From assembly GCA_964404985.1 (NCBI GenBank), contig CAYOMD010000010.1, positions 1 through 64,000 of the forward strand: a stretch of DNA of 64,000 nucleotides, given 5' to 3'. The position numbers and the translations under genes are program-made. Positions 8,381 to 15,771 of the stretch are shown piece after piece. The notes under the pieces are model-generated. The model ran no database searches. It was not told the origin of the DNA and saw nothing but the letters and a program-made list of their open reading frames with translations. Every line of letters begins with the position of its first letter. Within the stretch, counting starts at the first letter, position 1. This DNA comes from Hankyongella sp964404985. GTDB taxonomy: Bacteria > Pseudomonadota > Alphaproteobacteria > Sphingomonadales > Sphingomonadaceae.

Positions 8381-8656
8381 ATGCGTCTGCCGGTCTGGAA
8401 CCCGCACTGTGTGCGCGGCAGTGCACTCTGGTGGACGCTGGGACTCATTGTGCCACTAGGCCTGGCAATTATCCAGGCGCCGACCTGGGTGCTGTTTCCG
8501 GTGCTGGGCCTTATGCTTGCCGGACGCTGGTTCCAGCGCTGCCCCAAATGCAAGGACACCGCCTATGCCGGGCCGGGCAGCCTCTTGCGGCTGTGGCCTG
8601 CCCACACCTGCCGGATGTGCGGGTATGACTACACCGGGCGCGAAGAGCATCATTGA
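8381..8656 (+). CDS. Small membrane protein with zinc-ribbon-like cysteines
   Basis: A 91-residue protein not assignable to a named family. Residues about 15-48 contain two hydrophobic stretches (WWTLGLIVPLGLAII and WVLFPVLGLMLAG). They are followed by a CPKC pair and, some 24 residues later, a CRMC pair, a spacing that fits a small metal-binding ribbon on one membrane face. It lies between leuD and leuB in the same direction with short gaps, so it is probably transcribed with the leucine genes. No enzymatic role can be read from it. Confidence 0.7.
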   Translation: MRLPVWNPHCVRGSALWWTLGLIVPLGLAIIQAPTWVLFPVLGLMLAGRWFQRCPKCKDTAYAGPGSLLRLWPAHTCRMCGYDYTGREEHH

Positions 8657-8720
8657 CGATATTTGCACGACGCTGCAGACCCGCTATCAGCAGCCCCAAC
8701 GAACCGGAATGAGGCGCTCC

Positions 8721-9836
8721 ATGACCCCCACTCTCCTGCTGCTGCCGGGCGACGGCATAGGCCCCGAAGTCATCGCTGAGGCCGTGCGTGTCCTGGAAAT
8801 GCTGGACAGCAGGGCCAGCTTCGCGGTCAAAACCGACACCGATCTGCTGGGCGGGGCTGCCATTGATGTGCACGGCGTTCCGCTCGCCGACTCAACGCTG
8901 GCCAAAGCGAAGGCAGCCGACGCCGTGCTGATGGGCGCAGTCGGCGGGCCACAGTGGGATACGATCGAGCGTGCGATCCGGCCGGAGCGCGGCTTGCTGA
9001 AGCTGCGCAAGGAACTGGGCCTATTCGCCAACCTGCGCCCGGCGCTGTGTTTTGCGGCACTGGCCGATGCCTCTTCGCTCAAGCGTCATCTGGTCGAGGG
9101 GCTGGACCTGATGATCGTGCGCGAGTTGACCGGTGGCGTCTACTTCGGTGAGCCCCGCGGTATCGAGTCACTGGCAAATGGCGAGCGACGCGGCGTCAAT
9201 ACGCAGGTCTATACCACCCATGAAATCCACCGCATCGCCCGGGTCGCCTTCGAGATTGCCCGGGAGCGCAAATCCGCAGGGCAGCCCGGTCTGGTGACCT
9301 CGGTCGAGAAGGCCAACGTCATGGAGTCCGGGCAGCTCTGGCGCGAGGAGGTGCAGGCCCTGCATGACGCCGAGTACCCGGACGTGCCGCTCAGCCACAT
9401 GTACGCGGATAACTGTGCCATGCAGCTGCTGAAAAACCCCCGGCAGTTTGACGTGATCGTCACCGATAATCTGTTCGGCGATATCCTGTCGGACGAAGCG
9501 GGCATGCTCACCGGCTCTCTTGGCATGTTGCCCTCCGCATCACTCGGCGCGCGCGATACCGCCACCGGCAAGCAGCCGGCACTCTATGAGCCGATCCATG
9601 GCTCGGCACCGGATATCGCCGGCAAGGGCATCGCCAACCCCTGCGCTACAATCCTGTCGCTGGCGATGGCACTGCGCCTGAGCTTTGGACGCGCCGATCT
9701 GGCCGTCGCGGTTGAACATGCCGTCACCCGAACGCTCGCCGATGGCATCCGCACCGGCGACATCATGGCGGACGGCTGCACGCAAGTCGGCACCGTCGCC
9801 ATGGGTGATGCCATTCTCAGCAACCTCCGTTTATAG
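8721..9836 (+). CDS. leuB: 3-isopropylmalate dehydrogenase
   Basis: A 371-residue NAD-dependent beta-decarboxylating dehydrogenase that oxidises 3-isopropylmalate to 2-oxoisocaproate. It shows the N-terminal LLLLPGDGIGPEV, the LMIVRELTGGVYFGEPRG substrate loop, the conserved YADNCAMQLL and TDNLFGDILSDEAG segments with metal-binding Asp residues, and GSAPDIAGKGIANPCA for NAD binding. The start is ATG 8721, preceded by GAGG at 8711-8714. An in-frame opening upstream overlaps the small membrane gene and has no family similarity. Confidence 0.96.
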   Translation: MTPTLLLLPGDGIGPEVIAEAVRVLEMLDSRASFAVKTDTDLLGGAAIDVHGVPLADSTLAKAKAADAVLMGAVGGPQWDTIERAIRPERGLLKLRKELGLFANLRPALCFAALADASSLKRHLVEGLDLMIVRELTGGVYFGEPRGIESLANGERRGVNTQVYTTHEIHRIARVAFEIARERKSAGQPGLVTSVEKANVMESGQLWREEVQALHDAEYPDVPLSHMYADNCAMQLLKNPRQFDVIVTDNLFGDILSDEAGMLTGSLGMLPSASLGARDTATGKQPALYEPIHGSAPDIAGKGIANPCATILSLAMALRLSFGRADLAVAVEHAVTRTLADGIRTGDIMADGCTQVGTVAMGDAILSNLRL

Positions 9837-9845
9837 GCCTCCGCC

Positions 9846-10532
9846 ATGAACCGCCGTACCCTCCTGTTCGCCGGTGCCTCTGCGCTGCTGGTGAGCGCCT
9901 GTGCCACCCTGCCCGCCAGTCCCGACTCGGCTCTGCTGGTGCGCCGCCTGCTGACCCTCTCGACCGAGAATGCCCTGAAGCGTGCGGTCGGGATCGACGG
10001 GGTGACCGGCGAATTTGCCGCCGAACTAAAGCTTGGCCAACTGCTGAACAGTGTCGTCGGGCAAGGCTCGTCCGATACCCTGCTCAGTATGCTACGCGTG
10101 ACAGGATTGTTCCAGAAAACACAGGCGATGGTGAGCCAGGCCGCCGCGTTCGCCACCCAACAGCTCTCCCCTTTCCTGCTCCGGCGCATCGACCAGATCG
10201 ACATCCGCGATGCGGCGTCCCTCCTGCGCGCCGGGAATGACAGCGCAACCCGCTTCCTCGAGCAGTCGGTCAACCAGGAGCTGGCGCAGCAGATTTCGCC
10301 GCTGGTGATCGCCTTCGTGCGCAAAGCCCAGCAGACCAACGATATCGGCCAGTTCACGGCACTGCTGGGTGAGCGGTTGTCGAATACCTTTGCCACCATC
10401 ATCGCCGAGAAGATTACCGGAACACTGGGCGGCGCGCTGTTCAACGCCATCGCCCGGGAGGAGATTGCCCTGCGCGCCAACCCGACGAGCATTGTCGATG
10501 CTGCCCTGGCAAAGGCTCTGGTGCGGCAATGA
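9846..10532 (+). CDS. DUF4197-like lipoprotein
   Basis: A 228-residue secreted lipoprotein. The signal peptide ends in a lipobox LLVSAC with Cys19, so the mature protein should be anchored in a membrane facing the periplasm. The body resembles DUF4197 proteins, including the segment IRDAASLLRAGNDSATRFLEQ followed by LAQQISPLVIAFV, and is all-helical in appearance. The function of this family is unknown. Its stop overlaps the aquaporin start by 4 bp (ATGA), so the two are coupled. Confidence 0.75.
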   Translation: MNRRTLLFAGASALLVSACATLPASPDSALLVRRLLTLSTENALKRAVGIDGVTGEFAAELKLGQLLNSVVGQGSSDTLLSMLRVTGLFQKTQAMVSQAAAFATQQLSPFLLRRIDQIDIRDAASLLRAGNDSATRFLEQSVNQELAQQISPLVIAFVRKAQQTNDIGQFTALLGERLSNTFATIIAEKITGTLGGALFNAIAREEIALRANPTSIVDAALAKALVRQ

Positions 10533-11191
10533 ATGTTCAGCGTTCGCTTATTGCCGAAGCGCTCGGCACCGGGCTGCTGATCGCCGGTGTGGTCGGCTCC
10601 GGGATCATGGCGGAGGCCTTGAGTGGCGGGAATACAGGGCTGGCCTTGCTCGCCAACACGGTGGCAACCGGCGCACTCCTCGTCGTGCTCATCAGCATGT
10701 TCGGGCCGATCTCGGGGGCGCATTTTAATCCGGCGGTGAGCCTGGTCATGGCATCCCGCGGTGCGCTGCCCTGGCGTATTGCTGCCCTGTTCATCATGGC
10801 CCAGACGCTGGGGGGCATCGCCGGCACGTTTCTGACCCATGCGATGTATGATCTGCCGCTGCTGCAGCTGAGCTTGAAGGCGCGCACCGGCTCCGGCCAA
10901 TGGCTGAGCGAGGGGGTGGCGACCTTCGGGCTGGTGCTGACCATTCTGCGCTGCATGGACCGCCCGGCAATCGTGCCGGCCATGGTCGGGCTCTACATCA
11001 CGGCTGCATACTGGTTTACCGCCTCCACCTCGTTTGCAAATCCTGCCGTGACCATCGCCAGGGCCCTCACCGACAGTTTTGCCGGGATCCTGCCCGCCCA
11101 CGCCCCGGCGTTCATTGCTGCACAGCTGGCGGGAGCCACGCTGGCCGGGCTCGTCGAGCGCAAGGTTTTTGCACCGTCCAAACTTGCCTGA
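10529..11191 (+). CDS. MIP/aquaporin-family channel
   Basis: A 220-residue membrane channel with about six hydrophobic helices and both half-helix NPA boxes: HFNPAVS (Asn67) and FANPAVTIAR (Asn171, with Arg178 of the selectivity filter). MIP channels carry water or small neutral solutes. Because an arsenate reductase follows 10 bp later, the likely role is like AqpS of Sinorhizobium meliloti, letting arsenite leave the cell after arsenate reduction. That role is inferred from position; no arsR or arsB/acr3 is visible nearby. Confidence 0.88.
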   Translation: MNVQRSLIAEALGTGLLIAGVVGSGIMAEALSGGNTGLALLANTVATGALLVVLISMFGPISGAHFNPAVSLVMASRGALPWRIAALFIMAQTLGGIAGTFLTHAMYDLPLLQLSLKARTGSGQWLSEGVATFGLVLTILRCMDRPAIVPAMVGLYITAAYWFTASTSFANPAVTIARALTDSFAGILPAHAPAFIAAQLAGATLAGLVERKVFAPSKLA

Positions 11192-11201
11192 GGAGCCCGC
11201 G

Positions 11202-11615
11202 ATGAATATCCTGTTTCTGTGTGTCGCCAATTCCGCCCGCAGCCAGATGGCCGAAGGCTGGGCGCGCGCCCTGCTCGGCCCCAAAGGCCATGGCATCCAG
11301 TCTGCGGGCTCCAAGCCGACCCAGGTCAACCCGTTTGCCATCGCAGCCATGGCCGAAGTCGGCATCGATCTGCGCTCTCATGCCTCCAAGCTGGTCGATG
11401 ACATCGACCCGGCCACGGTCGAGACTGTCATCACCTTGTGTGCCGAGGAAGTCTGCCCGGTGTTCCTCGGCAAGGCGCAGCGACTGCACTGGCCGACTGA
11501 GGACCCGGCGACCACAGAGAAGTTGCCCGACGCCGTGTTGCTCGCCCGCTTTCGCACGGCGCGTGACGCAATAAAAGCAAAGCTGGACGCATGGATTGCG
11601 CAAGAAAATCTTTAG
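11202..11615 (+). CDS. arsC: Arsenate reductase, low-MW phosphatase type
   Basis: A 137-residue protein of the low-molecular-weight tyrosine phosphatase fold. The P-loop CVANSARSQ (Cys7 to Arg13) is the nucleophile site, and a CAEEVCPVF segment near residue 80 supplies the further cysteines used in thioredoxin-type arsenate reductases. It is preceded by GAGGAG, 7 bp from the ATG. It reduces arsenate to arsenite; the preceding aquaporin probably provides the exit. A protein tyrosine phosphatase role is the alternative, but the Cys pair favours arsenate. Confidence 0.88.
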   Translation: MNILFLCVANSARSQMAEGWARALLGPKGHGIQSAGSKPTQVNPFAIAAMAEVGIDLRSHASKLVDDIDPATVETVITLCAEEVCPVFLGKAQRLHWPTEDPATTEKLPDAVLLARFRTARDAIKAKLDAWIAQENL

Positions 11616-11689
11616 ACGCTTGCGTGCCGCCGGTCTTGGCCGCATAAGGCCTCGGCTGATTTCCATCCATATGCAGAAAGTGTGAAGCC

Positions 11690-12733
11690 ATGGGCTACCG
11701 GATTGCCGTTGTCGGCGCCACGGGCAATGTGGGCCGCGAGATGTTGAATATCCTCGCGGAGCGCACGTTTCCGATCGACGAGATCGCCGCGATTGCTTCC
11801 TCCCGCTCCACCGGGACCGAGGTCGACTTCGGCGACGAAGGCCGCAAGCTGAAGTGCAAGAACCTTGAGCATTTTGATTTCACCGGCTGGGACATGGCGC
11901 TGATGTCGGCGGGTTCCGAGGTCAGCAAGGTCTATGCGCCCAAAATCGCCGCGCAAGGCTGTACGGTGATCGACAATGCCAGCCATTTCCGCATGGACCC
12001 GGACGTACCGCTCATCGTGCCGGAGGTGAACCCGGAGGCGATTGACGGTTACAAGAAGAAGAACATCATCGCCAATCCCAACTGCTCGACTGCGCAGATG
12101 GTGGTGGCGCTGAAACCGCTGCATGACGAGGCTGGCATCAAGCGGGTCGTCGTCGCGACCTACCAGTCGGTCTCCGGTGCCGGCAAGGACGGGCTGGACG
12201 AGCTCTTCGACCAGACTCGGGCGATTTTCGTCGGCGACCAGCGCGAGCCGAAAAAGTTCACCAAGCAGATCGCCTTCAACGTCATCCCGCATATCGACAG
12301 TTTTCTGGGCGACGACAGCGGTTATGACGGCTTCACCAAGGAAGAGTGGAAGATGGCGGTCGAGACCCAGAAGATTCTCGACACCGCGATCCGCGTGTCT
12401 GCCACCTGTGTGCGGGTGCCGGTGTTCGTCGGCCACTCGGAGGCGATTCACATCGAGTTTGAGCGCCCGATTACCGCGGCACGCGCGCGCGCGATCCTGC
12501 GTGAGGCCCCTGGTGTGATGGTCGTCGACAAGCGTGAGGCTGGCGGTTACGTGACCCCGGTTGAGTGCGTCGGCGAATATGCGACCTACGTCAGCCGTAT
12601 TCGACGCGACCCGACTGTTGAGCACGGTCTGGCACTGTGGTGCGTCAGTGACAATCTGCGCAAAGGGGCAGCACTGAACGCCGTGCAGATCGCGGAGCTG
12701 CTGGGCCGACGCCACTTGAGGAAAGCGGCCTGA
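11690..12733 (+). CDS. asd: Aspartate-semialdehyde dehydrogenase
   Basis: A 347-residue NADP-dependent enzyme that makes L-aspartate semialdehyde for lysine, threonine, methionine and diaminopimelate. It has the N-terminal Rossmann motif VVGATGNVGREML, catalytic Cys132 in NPNCSTAQ, VIDNASHFRMD, and the C-terminal RVPVFVGHSEAIHIEFE with its active-site His. Length is normal. It stands alone between the ars genes and a repeat-bearing gap. Confidence 0.97.
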   Translation: MGYRIAVVGATGNVGREMLNILAERTFPIDEIAAIASSRSTGTEVDFGDEGRKLKCKNLEHFDFTGWDMALMSAGSEVSKVYAPKIAAQGCTVIDNASHFRMDPDVPLIVPEVNPEAIDGYKKKNIIANPNCSTAQMVVALKPLHDEAGIKRVVVATYQSVSGAGKDGLDELFDQTRAIFVGDQREPKKFTKQIAFNVIPHIDSFLGDDSGYDGFTKEEWKMAVETQKILDTAIRVSATCVRVPVFVGHSEAIHIEFERPITAARARAILREAPGVMVVDKREAGGYVTPVECVGEYATYVSRIRRDPTVEHGLALWCVSDNLRKGAALNAVQIAELLGRRHLRKAA

Positions 12734-12791
12734 ACCCCCTCCCCGCATAGCTGAGCAGATACCGCACCTTGTACCGCCCTGGTGAGAAGAC

Positions 12792-12896
12792 GTGTATCAG
12801 TTTGAAATCCCCGCTCACCCTGAGTTTGGACAGAAGGGCTGAGCGGCTCGTGGTTCTGTCCAAGCTCACCACGAGCGGACGTTCAAACTGAGACAC
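12792..12896. repeat. Hairpin intergenic repeat with 15-bp inverted ends
   Basis: GTGTATCAGTTTGAA (12792-12806) and its inverted partner TTCAAACTGAGACAC (12882-12896) match at 14 of 15 positions and enclose further inverted segments (GGACAG/CTGTCC, GCTCGTGGT/ACCACGAGC). The right end is followed by TA. GGTGAGAAG lies on both sides (12781-12789 and 12902-12910). The core resembles the widespread CCTGAGCTTGTCGAAGGG type of palindromic bacterial repeat. It lies in the asd to oxidoreductase gap, which shows no gene. Confidence 0.7.
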
Positions 12897-12997
12897 TACC
12901 CGGTGAGAAGGGCATTTGCCTGTCGCGCCCAGTTCGTCTACGGGCACTATTCTATATCGTGGCCGTATATCGCGGCCGGTAAGCCTAAACGGTTCTT

Positions 12998-14341
12998 ATG
13001 GGTTTGATCGACGTCAGCGCGTATGAGTACGGAGCGCCCTCGGGATCGCTCTGGGAAACCCTGACTCCCAAGCTGCACCGGACCTATTCTCGCCTTGAAG
13101 GCGTTGAGAGCTGCGATGTTCTGGTGATCGGCTGCGGGCTGGTCGGCCTGGCGGCTGCCTGGCGGCTCAGCGAGGAGTATGGCGCAAAGGTCGTCTTGAT
13201 CGATGCTGCAGAACCAGGCTGGGGTGCCAGCGGCCGCATGCTCGGGCTGGCCGGCCCCAGCCCGCTAAGTGCCTACCGCCGCGCTGCAATCCTGGGCGCG
13301 GACAAATTGCAGCAACTGGCAAGCGTCGATGTCGAGGCCAGGGACCTGGTTCCCCTGATGTGCGAAGCGGTCGAGACACCCATCGACCGGCAGGACGCAG
13401 ACCTGTTCTCACTGGGAGTCGACCCGAAGATATGGTCCCCCATGGCGGCGCTGGCGCTGGAGATCGCGCGCGCCAACGGCCCTCAATACACGCAATTGCC
13501 TGCCGAGACCGGTGGTGCGCACACAGCGGACCACGCCGATCTGCCCCGGCTGATGATGCGCGACACTACCCTGCTCTCGCCGCTGGCCCTGGCGCGCGGC
13601 ATGGCTGATCAACTGATGGCGCGTGATGTGCTGGTGTGCGCCAACACACGGGTGCGCGGGCTGGTTCCCCGTGGCCACCGGATCGAGGTGGAGTATCGCG
13701 GTGGCAAGATCGAGACGGCGCACGTGCTGGTTGCGACCAATGGCCAATCGCGCCACCGCAGCATTCCAGCCATGAGCAGCCGGGTGATGCCGTGGCCGTT
13801 CATCGCCGTTGCCTCCCGCCCGATCAGCCCGCGACTGCTGGCTGACCAGGGCATTACCCGCCCGACTGTGTTCCGCTTCGAAGATGGTGTGCTCGGCACG
13901 GTCACTGTGCGCTTCATGAGCGACTACCGGCTGATCGCCTCGGTCGATGCGCCCGTGGCCCGCGGCCACCTGCAGACCATGGCGCAGGTGAACAACTTTG
14001 GGTCCTGGCTGGCGGCCCGCTTCCCGCAACTGCCGATCCTGCCGCTGCCGATCCATTGGCGCGGTCTGGGTGCACGGGTCGGCGAGGGTCTGCCGTTCAT
14101 TGGTCCCATCAATGAGGCGACGAATATCACCTACGCCGGCGGCACCGACTTCGAGTCGGTGGGCCTGGCGTTATGGATGGGCCGCGCTGCCGCCATGGCA
14201 GTCGCCTATCCGCAACAGGCGCAGACCCTGCCATTTGTCTCCGCAGAGCCGATGGAGCCATACCGGTTTCTCCAATTCAGCTTCCATAGACAGATGCGCA
14301 CGCTCGACAGGCGTTTGCTGGAGATGGCCGCCACCGCCTGA
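12998..14341 (+). CDS. FAD-dependent amine/amino-acid oxidoreductase
   Basis: A 447-residue DAO-superfamily flavoenzyme. A short N-terminal extension precedes the dinucleotide motif VIGCGLVGLAAAW (GxGxxG at 45-50), then WGASGRMLG near residue 75, which in gamma-glutamylputrescine and pipecolate oxidases lies next to FAD. A C-terminal GLPFIGPINEATNITYAGG stretch closes the FAD site. An HglS-type gene follows 89 bp later. In Pseudomonas putida, L-pipecolate oxidase AmaA and HglS both serve lysine breakdown, so an AmaA-like role is a reasonable inference, but the substrate is unproven. There is no strong Shine-Dalgarno sequence. Confidence 0.82.
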   Translation: MGLIDVSAYEYGAPSGSLWETLTPKLHRTYSRLEGVESCDVLVIGCGLVGLAAAWRLSEEYGAKVVLIDAAEPGWGASGRMLGLAGPSPLSAYRRAAILGADKLQQLASVDVEARDLVPLMCEAVETPIDRQDADLFSLGVDPKIWSPMAALALEIARANGPQYTQLPAETGGAHTADHADLPRLMMRDTTLLSPLALARGMADQLMARDVLVCANTRVRGLVPRGHRIEVEYRGGKIETAHVLVATNGQSRHRSIPAMSSRVMPWPFIAVASRPISPRLLADQGITRPTVFRFEDGVLGTVTVRFMSDYRLIASVDAPVARGHLQTMAQVNNFGSWLAARFPQLPILPLPIHWRGLGARVGEGLPFIGPINEATNITYAGGTDFESVGLALWMGRAAAMAVAYPQQAQTLPFVSAEPMEPYRFLQFSFHRQMRTLDRRLLEMAATA

Positions 14342-14430
14342 CCATAAGCGGCGCAAAACGCTACTGGAGCCGCGCGGAGACTTGATTCCAGGACTGTGGG
14401 CGCAGATGAAGGCGCAAAATGGAGGTTGAT

Positions 14431-15423
14431 ATGTCCGCTCTCGCCCATCTGCTGAACGCGCACCCGGCGGCACAGCCCCTCGCAGACAGCATCGTCGTGC
14501 ATTCGGAGATTGGGCAGGCGGCGGATGCATCCCGCGCGGTGCTGGCGCAGGCACTCAACATCCTGTTGTTTGCGGATTTGCTGGTCCGGGTGCCGACCGC
14601 ACGCGCCTATGTCGCAGACTGCAACGCACAAGGGCGCAAGCTGGTGTTCGACCATGGCGCGCTGCGCACAGTGGCACATGCCGGTATGGGAGCCTTGCCA
14701 ATGGGTGAGACAGCCATCACCCGGGTGCTGCTGCCGCTCGGCTACCGCATGAACGAGGTGTACCCGCTCGACCGGCTGGGCATGACCGGTCGGTCCTACA
14801 CGCATGCAGACTTCCCCGAAGATCTGCCGCAGTTTTTTCTGAGCGAGCTGCACCCGGAGCGCTTCTCGGCAGACTTCGTGGCCGCCGTCACCCGGGTCAC
14901 CGCCAGCTCGCGCGACCCGCTGAACGACGCGGCCAAGGCCCGGCTCTCCCGGCTGAAGGCAGATGGTGCCTTGCCGCTCGACGACGCGGCGGCGCTGCTC
15001 CCAGCACTGGTCGCCTGCTTTGATCGCCAGCACGCCGATCCGTCGCTCGCTGACTATGCCCAGCTGCAGCAAGAGTCGGCAGAGATGGCGTGGATCGCGA
15101 CCGAAGGCAACGCCTTCAACCATGCAACAGACCGGGTGGACGATCTGGCCACTGTGGTTGAGGCGCAAAAGGCAATTGGTCGGCCCATGAAGGAGACAGT
15201 CGAGGTCTCGCGTTCGGGCCGGGTGTTGCAGACTGCCTACCGCGCCGACCTGATTGCGCGCCGCTTCACGGACGCGGACGGCCAGATCGTCACCCGCGAC
15301 GTGCCTGGCTCCTTCTTCGAGTTCATCCAGCGCGCTAGACTGGCCGATGGACGGCTTGACCTTGCGTTTGATGCCAGCAACGCCCAGGGTATCTTCAAGA
15401 TGACGGCAAGCAGCGCCTGCTAA
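14431..15423 (+). CDS. hglS: HglS-type DUF1338 2-oxoadipate dioxygenase/decarboxylase
   Basis: A 330-residue DUF1338 protein. The Fe(II)-binding residues of the family are recognisable: His75 in FDHGALRT, His231 in TEGNAFNHATDRVDD and Glu258 in VEVSRSG. HglS turns 2-oxoadipate into D-2-hydroxyglutarate and CO2 in D-lysine catabolism. At 330 residues it is clearly shorter than the P. putida enzyme (about 460), so substrate range may differ. The start is ATG 14431, with GGAGG five bases upstream; an in-frame ATG at 14419 overlaps that site. Probably co-transcribed with the flavoenzyme before it. Confidence 0.8.
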   Translation: MSALAHLLNAHPAAQPLADSIVVHSEIGQAADASRAVLAQALNILLFADLLVRVPTARAYVADCNAQGRKLVFDHGALRTVAHAGMGALPMGETAITRVLLPLGYRMNEVYPLDRLGMTGRSYTHADFPEDLPQFFLSELHPERFSADFVAAVTRVTASSRDPLNDAAKARLSRLKADGALPLDDAAALLPALVACFDRQHADPSLADYAQLQQESAEMAWIATEGNAFNHATDRVDDLATVVEAQKAIGRPMKETVEVSRSGRVLQTAYRADLIARRFTDADGQIVTRDVPGSFFEFIQRARLADGRLDLAFDASNAQGIFKMTASSAC

Positions 15424-15609
15424 AGCGTGATGACTTTACATTGATCCACTTGTCATCGCGAGACCACGCAGTGGCCGCGGCGATCCAGAGGCTTTGATTT
15501 TGCTAGCTGGATCGCCATCCGGCTTCACACTCCGCCCTTGGTGAGCATGACGAACCACGAGCTGCGCATCCCTTCGTCTAGTTTAAAGCTTGCTGACTTT
15601 AGATTGACC
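15421..15609 (+). repeat. Imperfect 26-27 bp direct repeat after hglS
   Basis: TAAAGC-N2-GATGACTTTACATTGA at 15421-15447 is repeated at 15584-15609 as TAAAGC-N2-GCTGACTTTAGATTGA, with about five differences. The first copy begins with the hglS stop codon TAA. The copies lie in and around a 321-bp element bounded by inverted repeats. Confidence 0.55.
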
Positions 15610-15768
15610 GTTCGCCCCGAGCCCGGTCGAGGGGCGGCTCCAGCATCATCGCCAGAATCATCTGGACGTGTCTCGACTTGGCTCGACACCAACGGTGCGT
15701 GTCTTGATTCTGCGTAATGCCATCCGACTCCAGGGTGAGCGGTAGCGCGCAGTCTCGCAATGACAAGT
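15448..15768. repeat. Inverted-repeat-bounded noncoding element between hglS and ppx
   Basis: The 348-bp gap between the converging hglS and ppx genes holds no credible gene. ACTTGTCATCGCGAGAC (15448-15464) and GTCTCGCAATGACAAGT (15752-15768) are inverted copies with one mismatch. Inside lie a perfect 10-bp hairpin GGCGATCCAG/CTGGATCGCC (15479-15488, 15507-15516) and a degenerate CCCCGAGCCCGGTCGAGGGG palindrome near 15617. The end motif resembles the common GTCATTGCGAG family of bacterial intergenic repeats, so this looks like nested or broken copies. Confidence 0.65.
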
Positions 15769-15771
15769 CCA

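Noticed and set aside
9584..11365. A 593-codon open frame on the minus strand across leuB, the DUF4197 gene and the aquaporin gene
   Set aside because: It is antisense to three well-supported genes, is rich in Arg/Ala/Gln/His as expected of a high-GC shadow frame, and shows no domain.
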